Source of the DNA: Acidobacteriota bacterium
GTDB taxonomy: Bacteria; Acidobacteriota; UBA6911
DNA length: 50,644 nt
NCBI GenBank assembly: GCA_031271905.1
Contig: JAISUT010000021.1
Span: 1 to 50,644, forward strand
Direction: 5' to 3'
This document shows positions 1 through 10,906 of this stretch, piece after piece (position 1 is the first letter of the stretch; every line of letters begins with the position of its first letter). The notes under the pieces are model-generated. The model did no database searches and was not told the origin of the DNA. It was given only the letters and a program-made list of their open reading frames with translations. Made by a program: the position numbers and the translations under genes.

Positions 1-1
1 A

Positions 2-265
2 CGGCGTGAAGGCGGTTGCGGAGCGAACCCCCGCCGCCGCGCTTCTGCTTCTTCAGGAGGGCCCTGCGCAAGCCGGGGCGTCCGTTGTAAAATCAATCTC
101 GTCCTCGTCCTCGATCGACGGCTCCCCGGCGGGGGAGAGGACTTCTGGCTGCTGAGCCTGACCGACGACCTGTCGTTCGAGGGGTCGAGCGTGATGTTGC
201 GCAGACCCGCCGTACGTGCGGGACACGGCGTCGAGCCGGCATTCGGCACCTATGGAAACCTCTAA
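2..265 (+). other. Open frame entering from the left edge, unassigned
   Basis: The frame is open from the window edge to a TAA at 263-265, which is supplied by the first bases of the palindromic element at 254. Its second half (about 145-215) has almost only G or C in third codon positions, as the real genes here do, and encodes DFWLLSLTDDLSFEG. That stretch loosely recalls the D-x-S-x-x-G core of PilZ domains. The first half looks less like coding sequence. An open minus-strand frame ending at 53 (tail EPSIEDEDEIDFTTDAP) is the competing reading. I cannot choose between a truncated gene end and chance; no start or full domain is visible. Confidence 0.15.
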
Positions 266-316
266 AAACCCCGGATACTGCGTTGCGCCTTGCCTGCGAG
301 CTTTTTAGAGGCTCCC
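254..316. repeat. MITE-like palindromic element, short form, copy A
   Basis: This 63-bp sequence begins GGAAACCTCTAAAAAC and ends GCTTTTTAGAGGCTCCC, which is nearly its inverted complement. It is flanked by CTAT on both sides (250-253 and 317-320), consistent with a 4-bp target duplication. It matches copy B in length and layout, and it matches the two ends of the longer copies C and D with their central hairpin missing. It lies just upstream of the GH9 gene, whose own ribosome binding site (AGGAG near 332) is outside the element. Confidence 0.75.
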
Positions 317-342
317 CTATGTCGAAAACAGGAGTGTGACTT

Positions 343-2388
343 ATGCTGAAGAAAACCGCCATTATGACCCTCCTCGCAGTTTTCTGCGGATTGCTGGACA
401 TGCCCGCCCGCCCGACTTTGAAGGAGATCCGCTCCGCTTCCGACGACGTGCTGGTCGTGTTCATCGCCGGAGACTCCGGCGACGTGAACGCCATCGACAT
501 CGAGGACGCCTCCCGATGGAAGGTCAACGGCGAGGCGGCGCGCGCCGTCTACAAATACTCGACCCGCGCCAACCCCTTCGACCACCACGTCTACCTGAAG
601 ACGGCGAAGCTGGAGGAAGGCAAGCAGTACCGGTTGGAAACCCCCTACGGCGACAAGGACATGGTGTTCCGCGCGCGCGAGGTTTACTGCGAAGCCGTCA
701 AGACCAACCAGGTCGGCTACAGCGCCCAGTCGCGACGGCGGTATGCCAACTTCGCCATCTGGCTCGGAACCGGCGGCGCGGGGAAGATCGCGGGGGCGTT
801 GCCCGCCTACGAGGTGTGGGACGTCAAAACGGGCAAGACCGTCGCCGACGGCACGTTGGAGGATGTCGGCGAGGACGCGGGCTCGGGCGACCGCGTCTAC
901 CGCATCGACTTGGGCAAAGTCCCCGAGGGCGGGCCGTACAAGGTCACCGTAAAGGGATACGGCAGCTCCCACCCCTTCGGCGTCGGCGGCCGCTTTTCGC
1001 AACGGCTCGCCTACACCCTCTTCCGCGCACAGTACCTGCAACGCTGCGGCTGCCCCATCCACAAGCCCGACATCCGCAAGAAGCCGTGCCACACGCTGGT
1101 TTATGACGTGGACGGCCCTATCGGCGAGGCCAACATCGACGTGAAGGGGGACGAGCGGACGCTGCGCGTCTACGGCGGTTACCATGATGCGGGCGACGCC
1201 GACCGGCGCGCCTACCACATGGCGAACCCCGTCATCAACCTGATGATTTACGAGGCGTTCCCGGAGTATTTCACCGACGGCCAGTACGACCTGCCGGGGA
1301 AGTTCGACGCCGAATACAACATCCTCGGCTACGACAACGGCGTCCCCGACATCCTCGACGAAGCCGCCTGGGGGAGCCTCGCCTGGGAGTACCTGCAAAA
1401 CGAGGACGGCAGCATCCATTTCGGCACGGAGACCCGCGGCTATCCCGAGCCGTTCGCCGCGCCCCTGGACCAAGACGGCAAGAAGTACGGGACGGTGAAG
1501 ACCGACGACCGCGCCACAAACACCGGCGCGGGCCTGTTCATGCACCTCGCGCGCGTGCTCAAGCCGTTCGACGCCAAGCGGTCGGAGGAGCTCGTGGCGC
1601 GCGCGGAAAAGGCGATGCGCTTCGGCGACCAGTCGATGGCCGCGCCGGAGCGGCTGTACTACCACATCCAGCGCTACCTGCTGCTCGGCGAGGAAACCGA
1701 CCACCGCAAGGTCAAGGAGCTTTACCGAATCGCCGGCGGGTTGAAGGACAACCTGTACCTGACGCCGGGATATTCGCTGAACGACGACAAGTTCGACAAC
1801 CCCGCCTATATAATTTCCTACATCGTGGAGAAGAAGGTCGCGACCGACCCGGCCGTCGTCGCGTTCTTCAAGCAGGCGGTCAAAGACGCGGCGGACGCCA
1901 ACATCGCCGAGTTGCGCCGACACGCATATCCCGTCGGGAACAACCCGGACGGCATGGCGTGGGGCCACAACGTGCGCCAGCCGCAGTACGCGGCGGCCCC
2001 GCTGCTGCAATGGAGGCTCTCCGGCGGGCAGGAGTATTTCGACGCGGCCTCCGAGCTGATGGACTACAAGCTGGGCCTGAACCCGGTCGGCGTCAGCTAC
2101 GTCACGGGGCTGGGCGTCCAGCAGGTCTACAACGTCCACGACCGCGAAAGCGCCTACACGGCGTCCCTGGGGCGGGGCTCCAAGCCGGGCATCACGGTCT
2201 TCGGCCCCGGCGTCCCCGGCTGGAGCCGGACCTTCCCCGCCGTCCCCGACGTGGCCAAGCTGCCCAAGGAGCGCCAGTACGTAGACGACCGCGAGATCAT
2301 CTCCTTCAACGAGTTCACGATCTTCGAGACCATGCACTACGACGCGCTCTACACGGTCTTGGCCGGAGGCGGGAAATGGGAACCTTGA
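343..2388 (+). CDS. Secreted glycoside hydrolase family 9 (endoglucanase-type)
   Basis: The 681-residue protein starts with a short signal peptide (KKTAIMTLLAVFCGLL). Around residues 115-215 it has the Ig-like CelD_N module (TNQVGYSAQSRRRYA) that normally precedes GH9 catalytic domains. The (alpha/alpha)6 catalytic domain follows: GGYHDAGDAD carries the conserved aspartates, and DILDEAAWGSLAWE and DYKLGLNPVGVSYVTG are typical GH9 signatures. Near the C-terminus FNEFTIFETMHYDALY supplies the expected catalytic glutamate. Family members cleave beta-1,4-glucans such as cellulose, mixed-linkage glucan or xyloglucan outside the cytoplasm; the exact substrate cannot be read here. The first 90 mature residues are an extra N-terminal domain I do not recognise. 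AGGAG eight bases before the ATG supports the start. The gene appears monocistronic. Confidence 0.9.
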   Translation: MLKKTAIMTLLAVFCGLLDMPARPTLKEIRSASDDVLVVFIAGDSGDVNAIDIEDASRWKVNGEAARAVYKYSTRANPFDHHVYLKTAKLEEGKQYRLETPYGDKDMVFRAREVYCEAVKTNQVGYSAQSRRRYANFAIWLGTGGAGKIAGALPAYEVWDVKTGKTVADGTLEDVGEDAGSGDRVYRIDLGKVPEGGPYKVTVKGYGSSHPFGVGGRFSQRLAYTLFRAQYLQRCGCPIHKPDIRKKPCHTLVYDVDGPIGEANIDVKGDERTLRVYGGYHDAGDADRRAYHMANPVINLMIYEAFPEYFTDGQYDLPGKFDAEYNILGYDNGVPDILDEAAWGSLAWEYLQNEDGSIHFGTETRGYPEPFAAPLDQDGKKYGTVKTDDRATNTGAGLFMHLARVLKPFDAKRSEELVARAEKAMRFGDQSMAAPERLYYHIQRYLLLGEETDHRKVKELYRIAGGLKDNLYLTPGYSLNDDKFDNPAYIISYIVEKKVATDPAVVAFFKQAVKDAADANIAELRRHAYPVGNNPDGMAWGHNVRQPQYAAAPLLQWRLSGGQEYFDAASELMDYKLGLNPVGVSYVTGLGVQQVYNVHDRESAYTASLGRGSKPGITVFGPGVPGWSRTFPAVPDVAKLPKERQYVDDREIISFNEFTIFETMHYDALYTVLAGGGKWEP

Positions 2389-2469
2389 GCCTTCCCGAGC
2401 CTATCCCGAGACTCCGTGTCATGGAAGCGTTTCCTGTGGGAAATGCCGGCGGGCAAGCCACCGCTTGAC

Positions 2470-2495
2470 CTGTCTGCCTGCCTGTCGGCAGACAG
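2470..2495. terminator. Hairpin between convergent genes (terminator or repeat)
   Basis: A perfect 9-bp stem CTGTCTGCC / GGCAGACAG with an 8-base loop lies between the convergent GH9 and FAD-oxidoreductase genes. There is no clear T-run, so it may be a dispersed palindromic repeat of the CCTGTCTGCC type common in uncultured-bacterial genomes rather than a dedicated terminator. Confidence 0.4.
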
Positions 2496-2569
2496 CCGGT
2501 TTTCCAGACCTTGGCGAAATCCTCCATAGCCTGATCGGGAGCCTGTATGTCAAGAATCACGGTTTTCAC
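2495..2569 (-). pseudogene. N-terminal fragment of a possible COG4190-like regulator
   Basis: Reading from a GTG at 2569, the minus strand encodes VKTVILDIQAPDQAMEDF followed by AKVWKTG. This resembles the first 25 residues of predicted HTH regulators of the COG4190 type. The reading then runs directly into the palindromic repeat at 2470-2495 and loses all similarity. It sits 36 bp downstream of the FAD-oxidoreductase stop, in the same direction. I read it as the stump of a gene cut off by the repeat. The identification rests on about two dozen residues and is weak. Confidence 0.25.
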
Positions 2570-2605
2570 GACGCCACCTCGCGATCTCATTCTGGAAATC
2601 GGAAA

Positions 2606-4099
2606 TCAACTGTTCCGGCGACGTGAACGAATATGGAGACTCCCTTCCGTCGCAATGCCGATGATCGGGAGTATCGCCCCGTTTTTGACGAGTTCCGCAC
2701 GAAGCGCGGCGTATTCGACGTCGCGCAGATCGACGCCGCTTTTCACGGCAAGCGCGGCCGCCGCGCCAGCCGCCTGCCCGAAGCACATGCAGTGCGGGAT
2801 GAGGTTGAAAAACTCCTGGAACTCGTAGTCGGACGAAAACGCCCTGCACGCGACCAGCAACCCGTCAACGCCTTTGGGGACAAGCGAGCGGTAGGGGATG
2901 TACGTCCTGGGATGTTTCAGCGACGCCTCGCCGCGGTCGTTGTCGGCAAAGACCGCGACCGTGTCCTCGAAGGGCGTGTCGGTGTCCATATCCTTTTCCG
3001 TCAAATAGTATTCGCCGACTATCCTGCGCCCGCCGGAGGTGCCGAGCTGGGGGCAGCTGAGCATGATGAAGCTGCGCTCGAAGCCGGGCATGTGGGCTTT
3101 GAGCAGCTCCCAGTTCCGCACCGCCTGTTTGCGCGTCGTCACGTCGATGTGCGTCATTTCCTCGACGTCGGTCTGGTGCAGCGAGCCGATGAGGTTGAAC
3201 ACCCAGACCACGTCGTCCTGGTGTTCGAGCAGTCCGCGCGAGAAGGCCGCCGAACCGCCTTTTTCCACGATCGCTGCGCTTGCCGCCTTGAAGTTGTCCG
3301 GCTCTGTCTGCGCGAATGCGTCGTACTCGGCGAGGTTGACGTTGCAAATCCAATATATCCAGCCGAACTGGGCGATCCGCGACCCCGGCTTCATATATTC
3401 GTCCGTCGCCGCGCCGGTATACGGAATTAGATCGCCGTCGCCGGAGCAGTCGATCACGACCTTGCCCGAAAACGCCTGGCGTCCCGACTTGCTTTCGGCG
3501 ATGACGCCTTTCACGGCGTTGCCGTCCATGATCGGCTCGGTGACCCAGGTGTGCAGGAACAGTTCCGCGCCGGACTCCAGCACCATGTTGTTCAGCTCGT
3601 CCTTCGCCACTTCGGGGTCGATCACGGCGGTGTAGAGGACGACAAGCTCCCCGTCCGGGTTCTTGCGGATATAGAAGTGCGTCATGTTCGCCTTTTGGTA
3701 CTTCCCGACCTCTGCGGGGTCGCCTTTGCCCCAATGCTCCCTCGCGGGGAACGACGCCGCCCCCCGCGCCGACACCCTGTCGATGAACTCTTGGCAAAAC
3801 CCGCCGATCAACTGCTCGCCGTAAATGCTGGCAAGGTTCGGGATGATGTTGACCAAGCCGCCTGTGGCCATGCCGCCCAGATGCCCGTATCGCTCGACAA
3901 GCACCGTCTTGGCGCCGCCTCTCGCTGCCGACACCGCCGCCGCGACGCCGCCCGGCCCGCCTCCGACGACGATCACGTCGGCTTCGCGTATGACGGGGGT
4001 CTCCCTGCGTCCCTCCACCAGCGTTCCGACCGGTTTCTTTTTCTCGATGGTGTGCGGCATGTCATAACTGCTGTGAACTTCCGTCGCATATTTTGCCAT
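2606..4099 (-). CDS. FAD-dependent oxidoreductase (FAD_oxidored family)
   Basis: The 497-residue protein has an N-terminal Rossmann dinucleotide-binding motif at about residues 41-47 (VVGGGPGGVAAAVSAAR), then VERYGHLGGMATGGLVN, the typical start of the pfam12831 family. Further FAD contacts include KVVIDCSGDGDL in the middle and LLVACRAFSSDYEF near the C-terminus. It has no signal peptide, so it is cytoplasmic. Members oxidise diverse, mostly unknown small molecules. The C-terminus (DLRDVEYAALRAELVKNGAIL) is full length for the family. The gene overlaps the end of the upstream sigma-factor fragment by 38 bp and converges with the GH9 gene. Confidence 0.8.
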   Translation of the reverse strand: MAKYATEVHSSYDMPHTIEKKKPVGTLVEGRRETPVIREADVIVVGGGPGGVAAAVSAARGGAKTVLVERYGHLGGMATGGLVNIIPNLASIYGEQLIGGFCQEFIDRVSARGAASFPAREHWGKGDPAEVGKYQKANMTHFYIRKNPDGELVVLYTAVIDPEVAKDELNNMVLESGAELFLHTWVTEPIMDGNAVKGVIAESKSGRQAFSGKVVIDCSGDGDLIPYTGAATDEYMKPGSRIAQFGWIYWICNVNLAEYDAFAQTEPDNFKAASAAIVEKGGSAAFSRGLLEHQDDVVWVFNLIGSLHQTDVEEMTHIDVTTRKQAVRNWELLKAHMPGFERSFIMLSCPQLGTSGGRRIVGEYYLTEKDMDTDTPFEDTVAVFADNDRGEASLKHPRTYIPYRSLVPKGVDGLLVACRAFSSDYEFQEFFNLIPHCMCFGQAAGAAAALAVKSGVDLRDVEYAALRAELVKNGAILPIIGIATEGSLHIRSRRRNS

Positions 4100-4256
4100 A
4101 AAGCCCTCGTCCCTGGGCGGCGGGCCGGTAATCGGCGAGCCGTTCGCGCCATTTCGCCGCGCCCCTTGAAATATACGACTTCACAGTCCCCGGGGGAATA
4201 CCGGTCGCCTCGGAAATCTCCGCATGGGACGCGCCGTCGCCGTAAGCCGGGGGAGT
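4062..4256 (-). pseudogene. 3' remnant of an ECF sigma factor (region 4 only)
   Basis: The minus-strand reading AYGDGASHAEISEATGIPPG then TVKSYISRGAAKWRERL is a textbook sigma region 4.2 helix-turn-helix (compare GLSHAEIAEALGIPLGTVKSR in ECF factors). Everything upstream, including region 2, is missing. The frame is closed on its 5' side by a TGA at 4257-4259 inside GGGAGTTCAACCTT. The same 14-mer occurs at the insertion-sequence end near 50217. I infer that an insertion sequence once truncated the gene here and then decayed. The 3' end overlaps the start of the FAD-oxidoreductase gene. Confidence 0.6.
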
Positions 4257-4264
4257 TCAACCTT
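4251..4264. other. Insertion-sequence end-like 14-mer
   Basis: GGGAGTTCAACCTT is identical to the sequence at 50217-50230, where an IS3-family element interrupts the SUMF1-type gene. At both sites the truncated reading frame meets the element in the same register, TGA ACT CCC. Beyond the 14 bases the two sites differ, so this may be a related or decayed end. Confidence 0.35.
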
Positions 4265-4366
4265 GTCTGCGAACTTGTCGGAGGCTCTCTTCTGGTTCCC
4301 TTTTGCATGTTTTGCGGAATCCCGTGATAAAATCAAACCCGCAAGATCTTCAACAAGGAGGGGATC

Positions 4367-5236
4367 ATGATGAAAGCGGCTGTTTTTGGCATCGTTCTTC
4401 TTGTCGCGGCAAGCGTCACGGCTTGGGCGGATTGCGAACTTCGCCCGCAGGGGGAGCTCAAGGTGGTGGGCGAAAAAACCACCGCGTCGTCCGGCGGCGC
4501 CACCTCGCGCACCTACGAGCTGGAGATGAAGCTGGAGAACCACATCGCCTGCGCCGGCGACGAGGTTTGCAGTTGCAGCGCGTACATCGCCTTGAAAGTG
4601 GGGAGAACCACGCAGGACACCGTGCAAAAAGACGGCGCTTGCGCCGACAACGTCATGGCCGTGTCGAAAACGGTCACCGTTTCCCCCGGCGCCCGTTACA
4701 GCGCCGGTTACATAGCGGGCGCGGCGTTCACCGGCAGTTGCCACGACACGGGCGCGTTGGGGCGGAGTTCGGCCAGGAGATGCGGGTCGAACCATGTTGA
4801 CATCCCGCCCGTCATCGAAAGCGCGACGATCTTCGGGAACGACCCGCGCGACGCCAAAGCGCCTTTCATCGGCTGGATGAACGGCCTTGTCGTCGGCAAG
4901 GCCGCGCGGATATCGTTCGCCAGCCCGCTTGCGCCCGGGGTCTCCAAGGCGACCTATGTCTTCAAAGGCGCGGGTGTCGATGTGCGCAGAGATTCCAAGG
5001 GGAACGCGATGTTCGAGGACATCGTCCCGACCGAGCCGGGCGTCTTGACCGTGACGCTCGAAGTGAGCGGCACCAGCCCCGTGTACGGCAAGAAAAAAGG
5101 CGCCACCTGCGATTCCACGGAGGAGCCGTGGACGCTGACGAGCGAGCCTTTCCTCATAAACGTGGGCACAAAGCCGTGTCCCCGCAAGGGAGGCGGTTCC
5201 ATCGGCTCGAACACGGCCTGCGGCGGCGGCAAATAA
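4367..5236 (+). CDS. Secreted cysteine-rich protein of unknown function
   Basis: The 289-residue protein has a clear signal peptide (MKAAVFGIVLLVAASVTAWA, cleavage likely before DCEL). AAGGAGGGG lies just upstream of its ATG. The mature part has about ten cysteines (CELRP, CAGDEVCSCSA, CADN, SCHD, RRCG, ATCDS, KPCPRKGG, TACGGGK), suggesting disulfides in an exported beta-rich protein. Residues 155-235 look like an Ig-like fold (VSKATYVFKGAGVDV, PTEPGVLTVTLEVSG). I do not recognise the family. It is transcribed convergently with the activase gene. Confidence 0.75.
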   Translation: MMKAAVFGIVLLVAASVTAWADCELRPQGELKVVGEKTTASSGGATSRTYELEMKLENHIACAGDEVCSCSAYIALKVGRTTQDTVQKDGACADNVMAVSKTVTVSPGARYSAGYIAGAAFTGSCHDTGALGRSSARRCGSNHVDIPPVIESATIFGNDPRDAKAPFIGWMNGLVVGKAARISFASPLAPGVSKATYVFKGAGVDVRRDSKGNAMFEDIVPTEPGVLTVTLEVSGTSPVYGKKKGATCDSTEEPWTLTSEPFLINVGTKPCPRKGGGSIGSNTACGGGK

Positions 5237-5269
5237 GGCCGGCATCTTCAGAGGCGCCATTCGGAGCCT

Positions 5270-5286
5270 GCGGTTCTGACAACCGC
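5270..5286. terminator. Small hairpin after the secreted-protein gene
   Basis: GCGGTT ctgac AACCGC followed by TTGAAAT forms a 6-bp stem 34 bp past the stop of the 289-residue secreted protein. The stem is short and the T-run poor, so termination is only possible. Confidence 0.3.
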
Positions 5287-5294
5287 TTGAAATC

Positions 5295-5396
5295 ATGTAC
5301 AACATTCTAAACGCGAAGGCGATGGCCACCCGCCAAACTCCGTCAGAACTGGTCGCCGACATGGTTCGCAGGGAACTTTCCACCCACTCGCAGTAA
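5295..5396 (+). CDS. 33-codon mini-ORF, ribbon-helix-helix antitoxin-like tail
   Basis: The frame from ATG 5295 to TAA 5394-5396 encodes MYNILNAKAMATRQTPSELV then ADMVRRELSTHSQ. The segment AKAMATRQTPSELVADMVRREL resembles the two helices of small ribbon-helix-helix antitoxins, but the beta strand and linker are almost absent. There is no ribosome binding site and no toxin partner next to it. I read it as an internally deleted antitoxin relic rather than a working gene. Confidence 0.3.
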   Translation: MYNILNAKAMATRQTPSELVADMVRRELSTHSQ

Positions 5397-5453
5397 GACG
5401 GTAAGCCGCCTGGCGGGCGAAACGGCTGTCGATCCCCGATTCCTGCGCGCCCT

Positions 5454-8771
<3,318 letters not shown>

Positions 8772-8886
8772 AATCCTGCCTGTAAAACAATATTAGAGTG
8801 CCTCCCCTGCAACAAGCCGCAATTTAGCGCAGGGACGTTGCGATGCGGCGAAGCCGCGAGCTGCCGGCACCCGCCATCGTCCACGG

Positions 8887-9013
8887 TCGCACGGGTGCAG
8901 GGTGGTGTGGATGCAAGGCGCGCGCAGGGCGGGCTCCGCAGGCGTACCCACGTACGTCGAGGAAGCCCGCCCAAGCAGCAACGCAGCAGACGCGCCGCCA
9001 TGCGCCCGTGCGA
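8887..9013. repeat. Long nested palindromic element
   Basis: The outer arms TCGCACGGGTGCA (8887-8899) and TGCGCCCGTGCGA (9001-9013) pair at 12 of 13 positions. Inside, GGGCGGGCT (8927-8935) pairs perfectly with AGCCCGCCC (8964-8972), and CGTAC / GTACG form the tip (8943-8956). It fills the gap between the two dehydratase-system genes, so it could form a strong RNA structure between them. Fifteen bases of its right arm recur in inverted orientation at 48237-48251, which hints at a repeat family. Confidence 0.6.
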
Positions 9014-9026
9014 CATAAATGGCGGT

Positions 9027-10694
9027 TTACCGTTGCGCCATCAGGTCGCTGACGTGGAACACGAGGTTGGCGGCGACCCCCGCCGTCTCCGGATGGTGCG
9101 GCACATGGTAGAGCGGCCGGTTCAGCTCCGGGTGCTTCGTGACGAAATCGCGCACCTGCTCCAAAGTCTTGCCCGTGCTGGCGAGCGCCGCCTGGAGCTC
9201 GTCCTTGGCTTTCGCCTTGGCCTCCCCCAGCGCCATCTGCACGCGGCTGTGGGCGTTGACCTCCCCCTCGCCCGAAGTCTCGATAGGAAGGTAGATCATG
9301 TCTTTGTGCTTGCCGACCACAGCCGACTGGATGCCGTCGGACTGCGACGAGGGGAGGCAGCCGAAAGGCTTCAGCCCCAGCACCATATGCGTCAGCTTCC
9401 GCGAGTGGTAGTAGATGTTCTTGCCGACCTCCAGGTAGCCTTCGCCGCCGCGCGCCAAAGGCTTGAAGAAGGGGCGGGCGCATTCGGCCAGCTCCTCCTG
9501 CGGCACCAGCCGGTGCGCGACGCCGCCCATGTCGCGCACGACGCGGTGGTAGAGCCATGTGTAGAACTTCTCGCCCAGGGAGAGCATCAGCCGCCGCTTC
9601 TGGAAATTCAGCTCGTTGCGGAACCTCTGCCCCAGCGCCCAGCGCCCCGGCTCCTCGCACTCGGCGTTCATGCCGCGCTTGGGGTAGAGCTGCATCCGCG
9701 CGTGCGCCATCAGGTACGCCAGCCAGGTGCCGATGGCCTCCGGCTGCACATGCGCCCCTTCCTTCTCCAGGAAGTCGAACATCCTGTAGTTGCCGCCCCC
9801 CTCGGTGGTCTGCGCCCAGAACTCGCCGACGACCTTGACCACCGGCTTGAGCTTGGTGCGGTCCAAGGCGATGCTGTCGATGCGCTTGCGGCAACGCGCC
9901 ATCACCGCCATGAACTCCGGCCCCTTCAGGTGCATGTGCATCTTGTAAAAAATGCTCGATATGTGCCGGAGCATGTCGTACCGGCGCAGGGCGGGGCGAA
10001 AGACGCGCGGCGCGGCGTCCACCAGCTCCGGCGCCTTGTACGTCCGCAGATGGTCGCAGAAATCCTTCATGCACTCGGCCATGACGCGGTTGGTCTCGCC
10101 GGGGTTGACCTCGTAGGCGCGGACGCCGTGCGTCAGGTCGTTCATCACGTCGCCGATGAACAGCACCTTCAACATGCCGAGGCCGAAGTCGATGGTGTAT
10201 TTCAGGCCGGGGGCGGAGACCTTCTGGTGGATGCCGTCGTCCTGCTGGAAGCGCAGGACGCGGAAGCCGTCGAAGCCCGCGCTCTGCAACGCCATCCGGT
10301 ATTCGGCGGCGTAGGTGCTGAAGCGGCACGGGCCGCAGGAGCCTGCGGTGAAGTACAGGTAGCCGTCCACGATCTCTTGGCGGGACATGCCTGCGGCTTC
10401 CAGCGAGCGCAGGTACTTGATCAGCGCGCCGGAGGTGAAATAGCAGGGGCTGCACTGGCCGTTGTTGCCGAATTCCTTGCCGAGCAGGAACGCCGACTGG
10501 TCGGGGACCGGAAGCAGTTCGCAACGGTAGCCGCTCCCTTGGAACACCGCCTGTATCAGCTCCTCGTGCTTGCGCGTCAGGCCGCCGACCAAGATGGTGA
10601 CCTTCTCGCGCTCCTCCACCGTGAACGGGCGTTCGGCGGGGCGCCGGTAATGTTGAATCGTCTTTGCCATCGGTAACGCGACTGCTGATGCCAT
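9027..10694 (-). CDS. 2-hydroxyacyl-CoA dehydratase-like (HgdB/DUF2229-type) protein
   Basis: The 555-residue protein has conserved cysteine motifs suited to binding an iron-sulfur cluster (NGQCSPCYF, AGSCGPCRFS, GLKPFGCLPSSQSD), as in proteins annotated as activator-of-2-hydroxyglutaryl-CoA-dehydratase-like. In many anaerobes this module is fused to the double activase; here it is a separate gene upstream of it. It is probably the electron-accepting partner of the 5454-8771 product. It has no signal peptide. AAGG eight bases before ATG 10694 supports the start; an in-frame ATG at 10670 is an alternative without a ribosome binding site. The real substrate is unknown. Confidence 0.75.
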   Translation of the reverse strand: MASAVALPMAKTIQHYRRPAERPFTVEEREKVTILVGGLTRKHEELIQAVFQGSGYRCELLPVPDQSAFLLGKEFGNNGQCSPCYFTSGALIKYLRSLEAAGMSRQEIVDGYLYFTAGSCGPCRFSTYAAEYRMALQSAGFDGFRVLRFQQDDGIHQKVSAPGLKYTIDFGLGMLKVLFIGDVMNDLTHGVRAYEVNPGETNRVMAECMKDFCDHLRTYKAPELVDAAPRVFRPALRRYDMLRHISSIFYKMHMHLKGPEFMAVMARCRKRIDSIALDRTKLKPVVKVVGEFWAQTTEGGGNYRMFDFLEKEGAHVQPEAIGTWLAYLMAHARMQLYPKRGMNAECEEPGRWALGQRFRNELNFQKRRLMLSLGEKFYTWLYHRVVRDMGGVAHRLVPQEELAECARPFFKPLARGGEGYLEVGKNIYYHSRKLTHMVLGLKPFGCLPSSQSDGIQSAVVGKHKDMIYLPIETSGEGEVNAHSRVQMALGEAKAKAKDELQAALASTGKTLEQVRDFVTKHPELNRPLYHVPHHPETAGVAANLVFHVSDLMAQR

Positions 10695-10906
10695 CTCCCT
10701 TACCTTGCTTTTATCGACTGGAGACCAGTCCGAACTTCCTGTGAGGCCAGCTCTGTTGGTTGGCGCATTTGAAAACTCCCAATTTTATAGCATCCCCGCC
10801 GCCAGCGCAATCTCCCGCGTCGCCGCGTGCACTTCGGGGCCGCGTCGCTTGACGCCGGTTCCCGGCACCGATCCGGCGCAGGGCGGCAAATCGGGGGTTT
10901 CCGGGG
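10695..10906. other. Intergenic region with leader hairpin
   Basis: Upstream of the dehydratase-like gene, GACTGG aga CCAGTC (10716-10730) forms a small hairpin in its 5' leader. The rest contains an AT-rich patch (TTTTATAGC near 10780-10790). I see no supported gene. Confidence 0.3.

Noticed and set aside
318-342. Leader peptide MSKTGV ahead of the GH9 gene
   Set aside because: ATG TCG AAA ACA GGA GTG TGA follows the AGAGG of the MITE copy A, but six codons with no regulatory hallmark are not enough to call a leader peptide.
262-2337. 691-codon open frame on the minus strand opposite the GH9 gene
   Set aside because: The plus-strand reading has clear GH9 motifs throughout. The minus frame is a by-product of high GC with few stops, and the same applies to long frames opposite the activase, polA, the response-regulator fusion and the molybdopterin-subunit gene.
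10787-10906. Minus-strand tail KRRGPEVHAATREIALAAGM as the end of a gene
   Set aside because: It opens directly after the glycosyltransferase stop in a different frame, with no start codon, no binding site and no recognisable domain.
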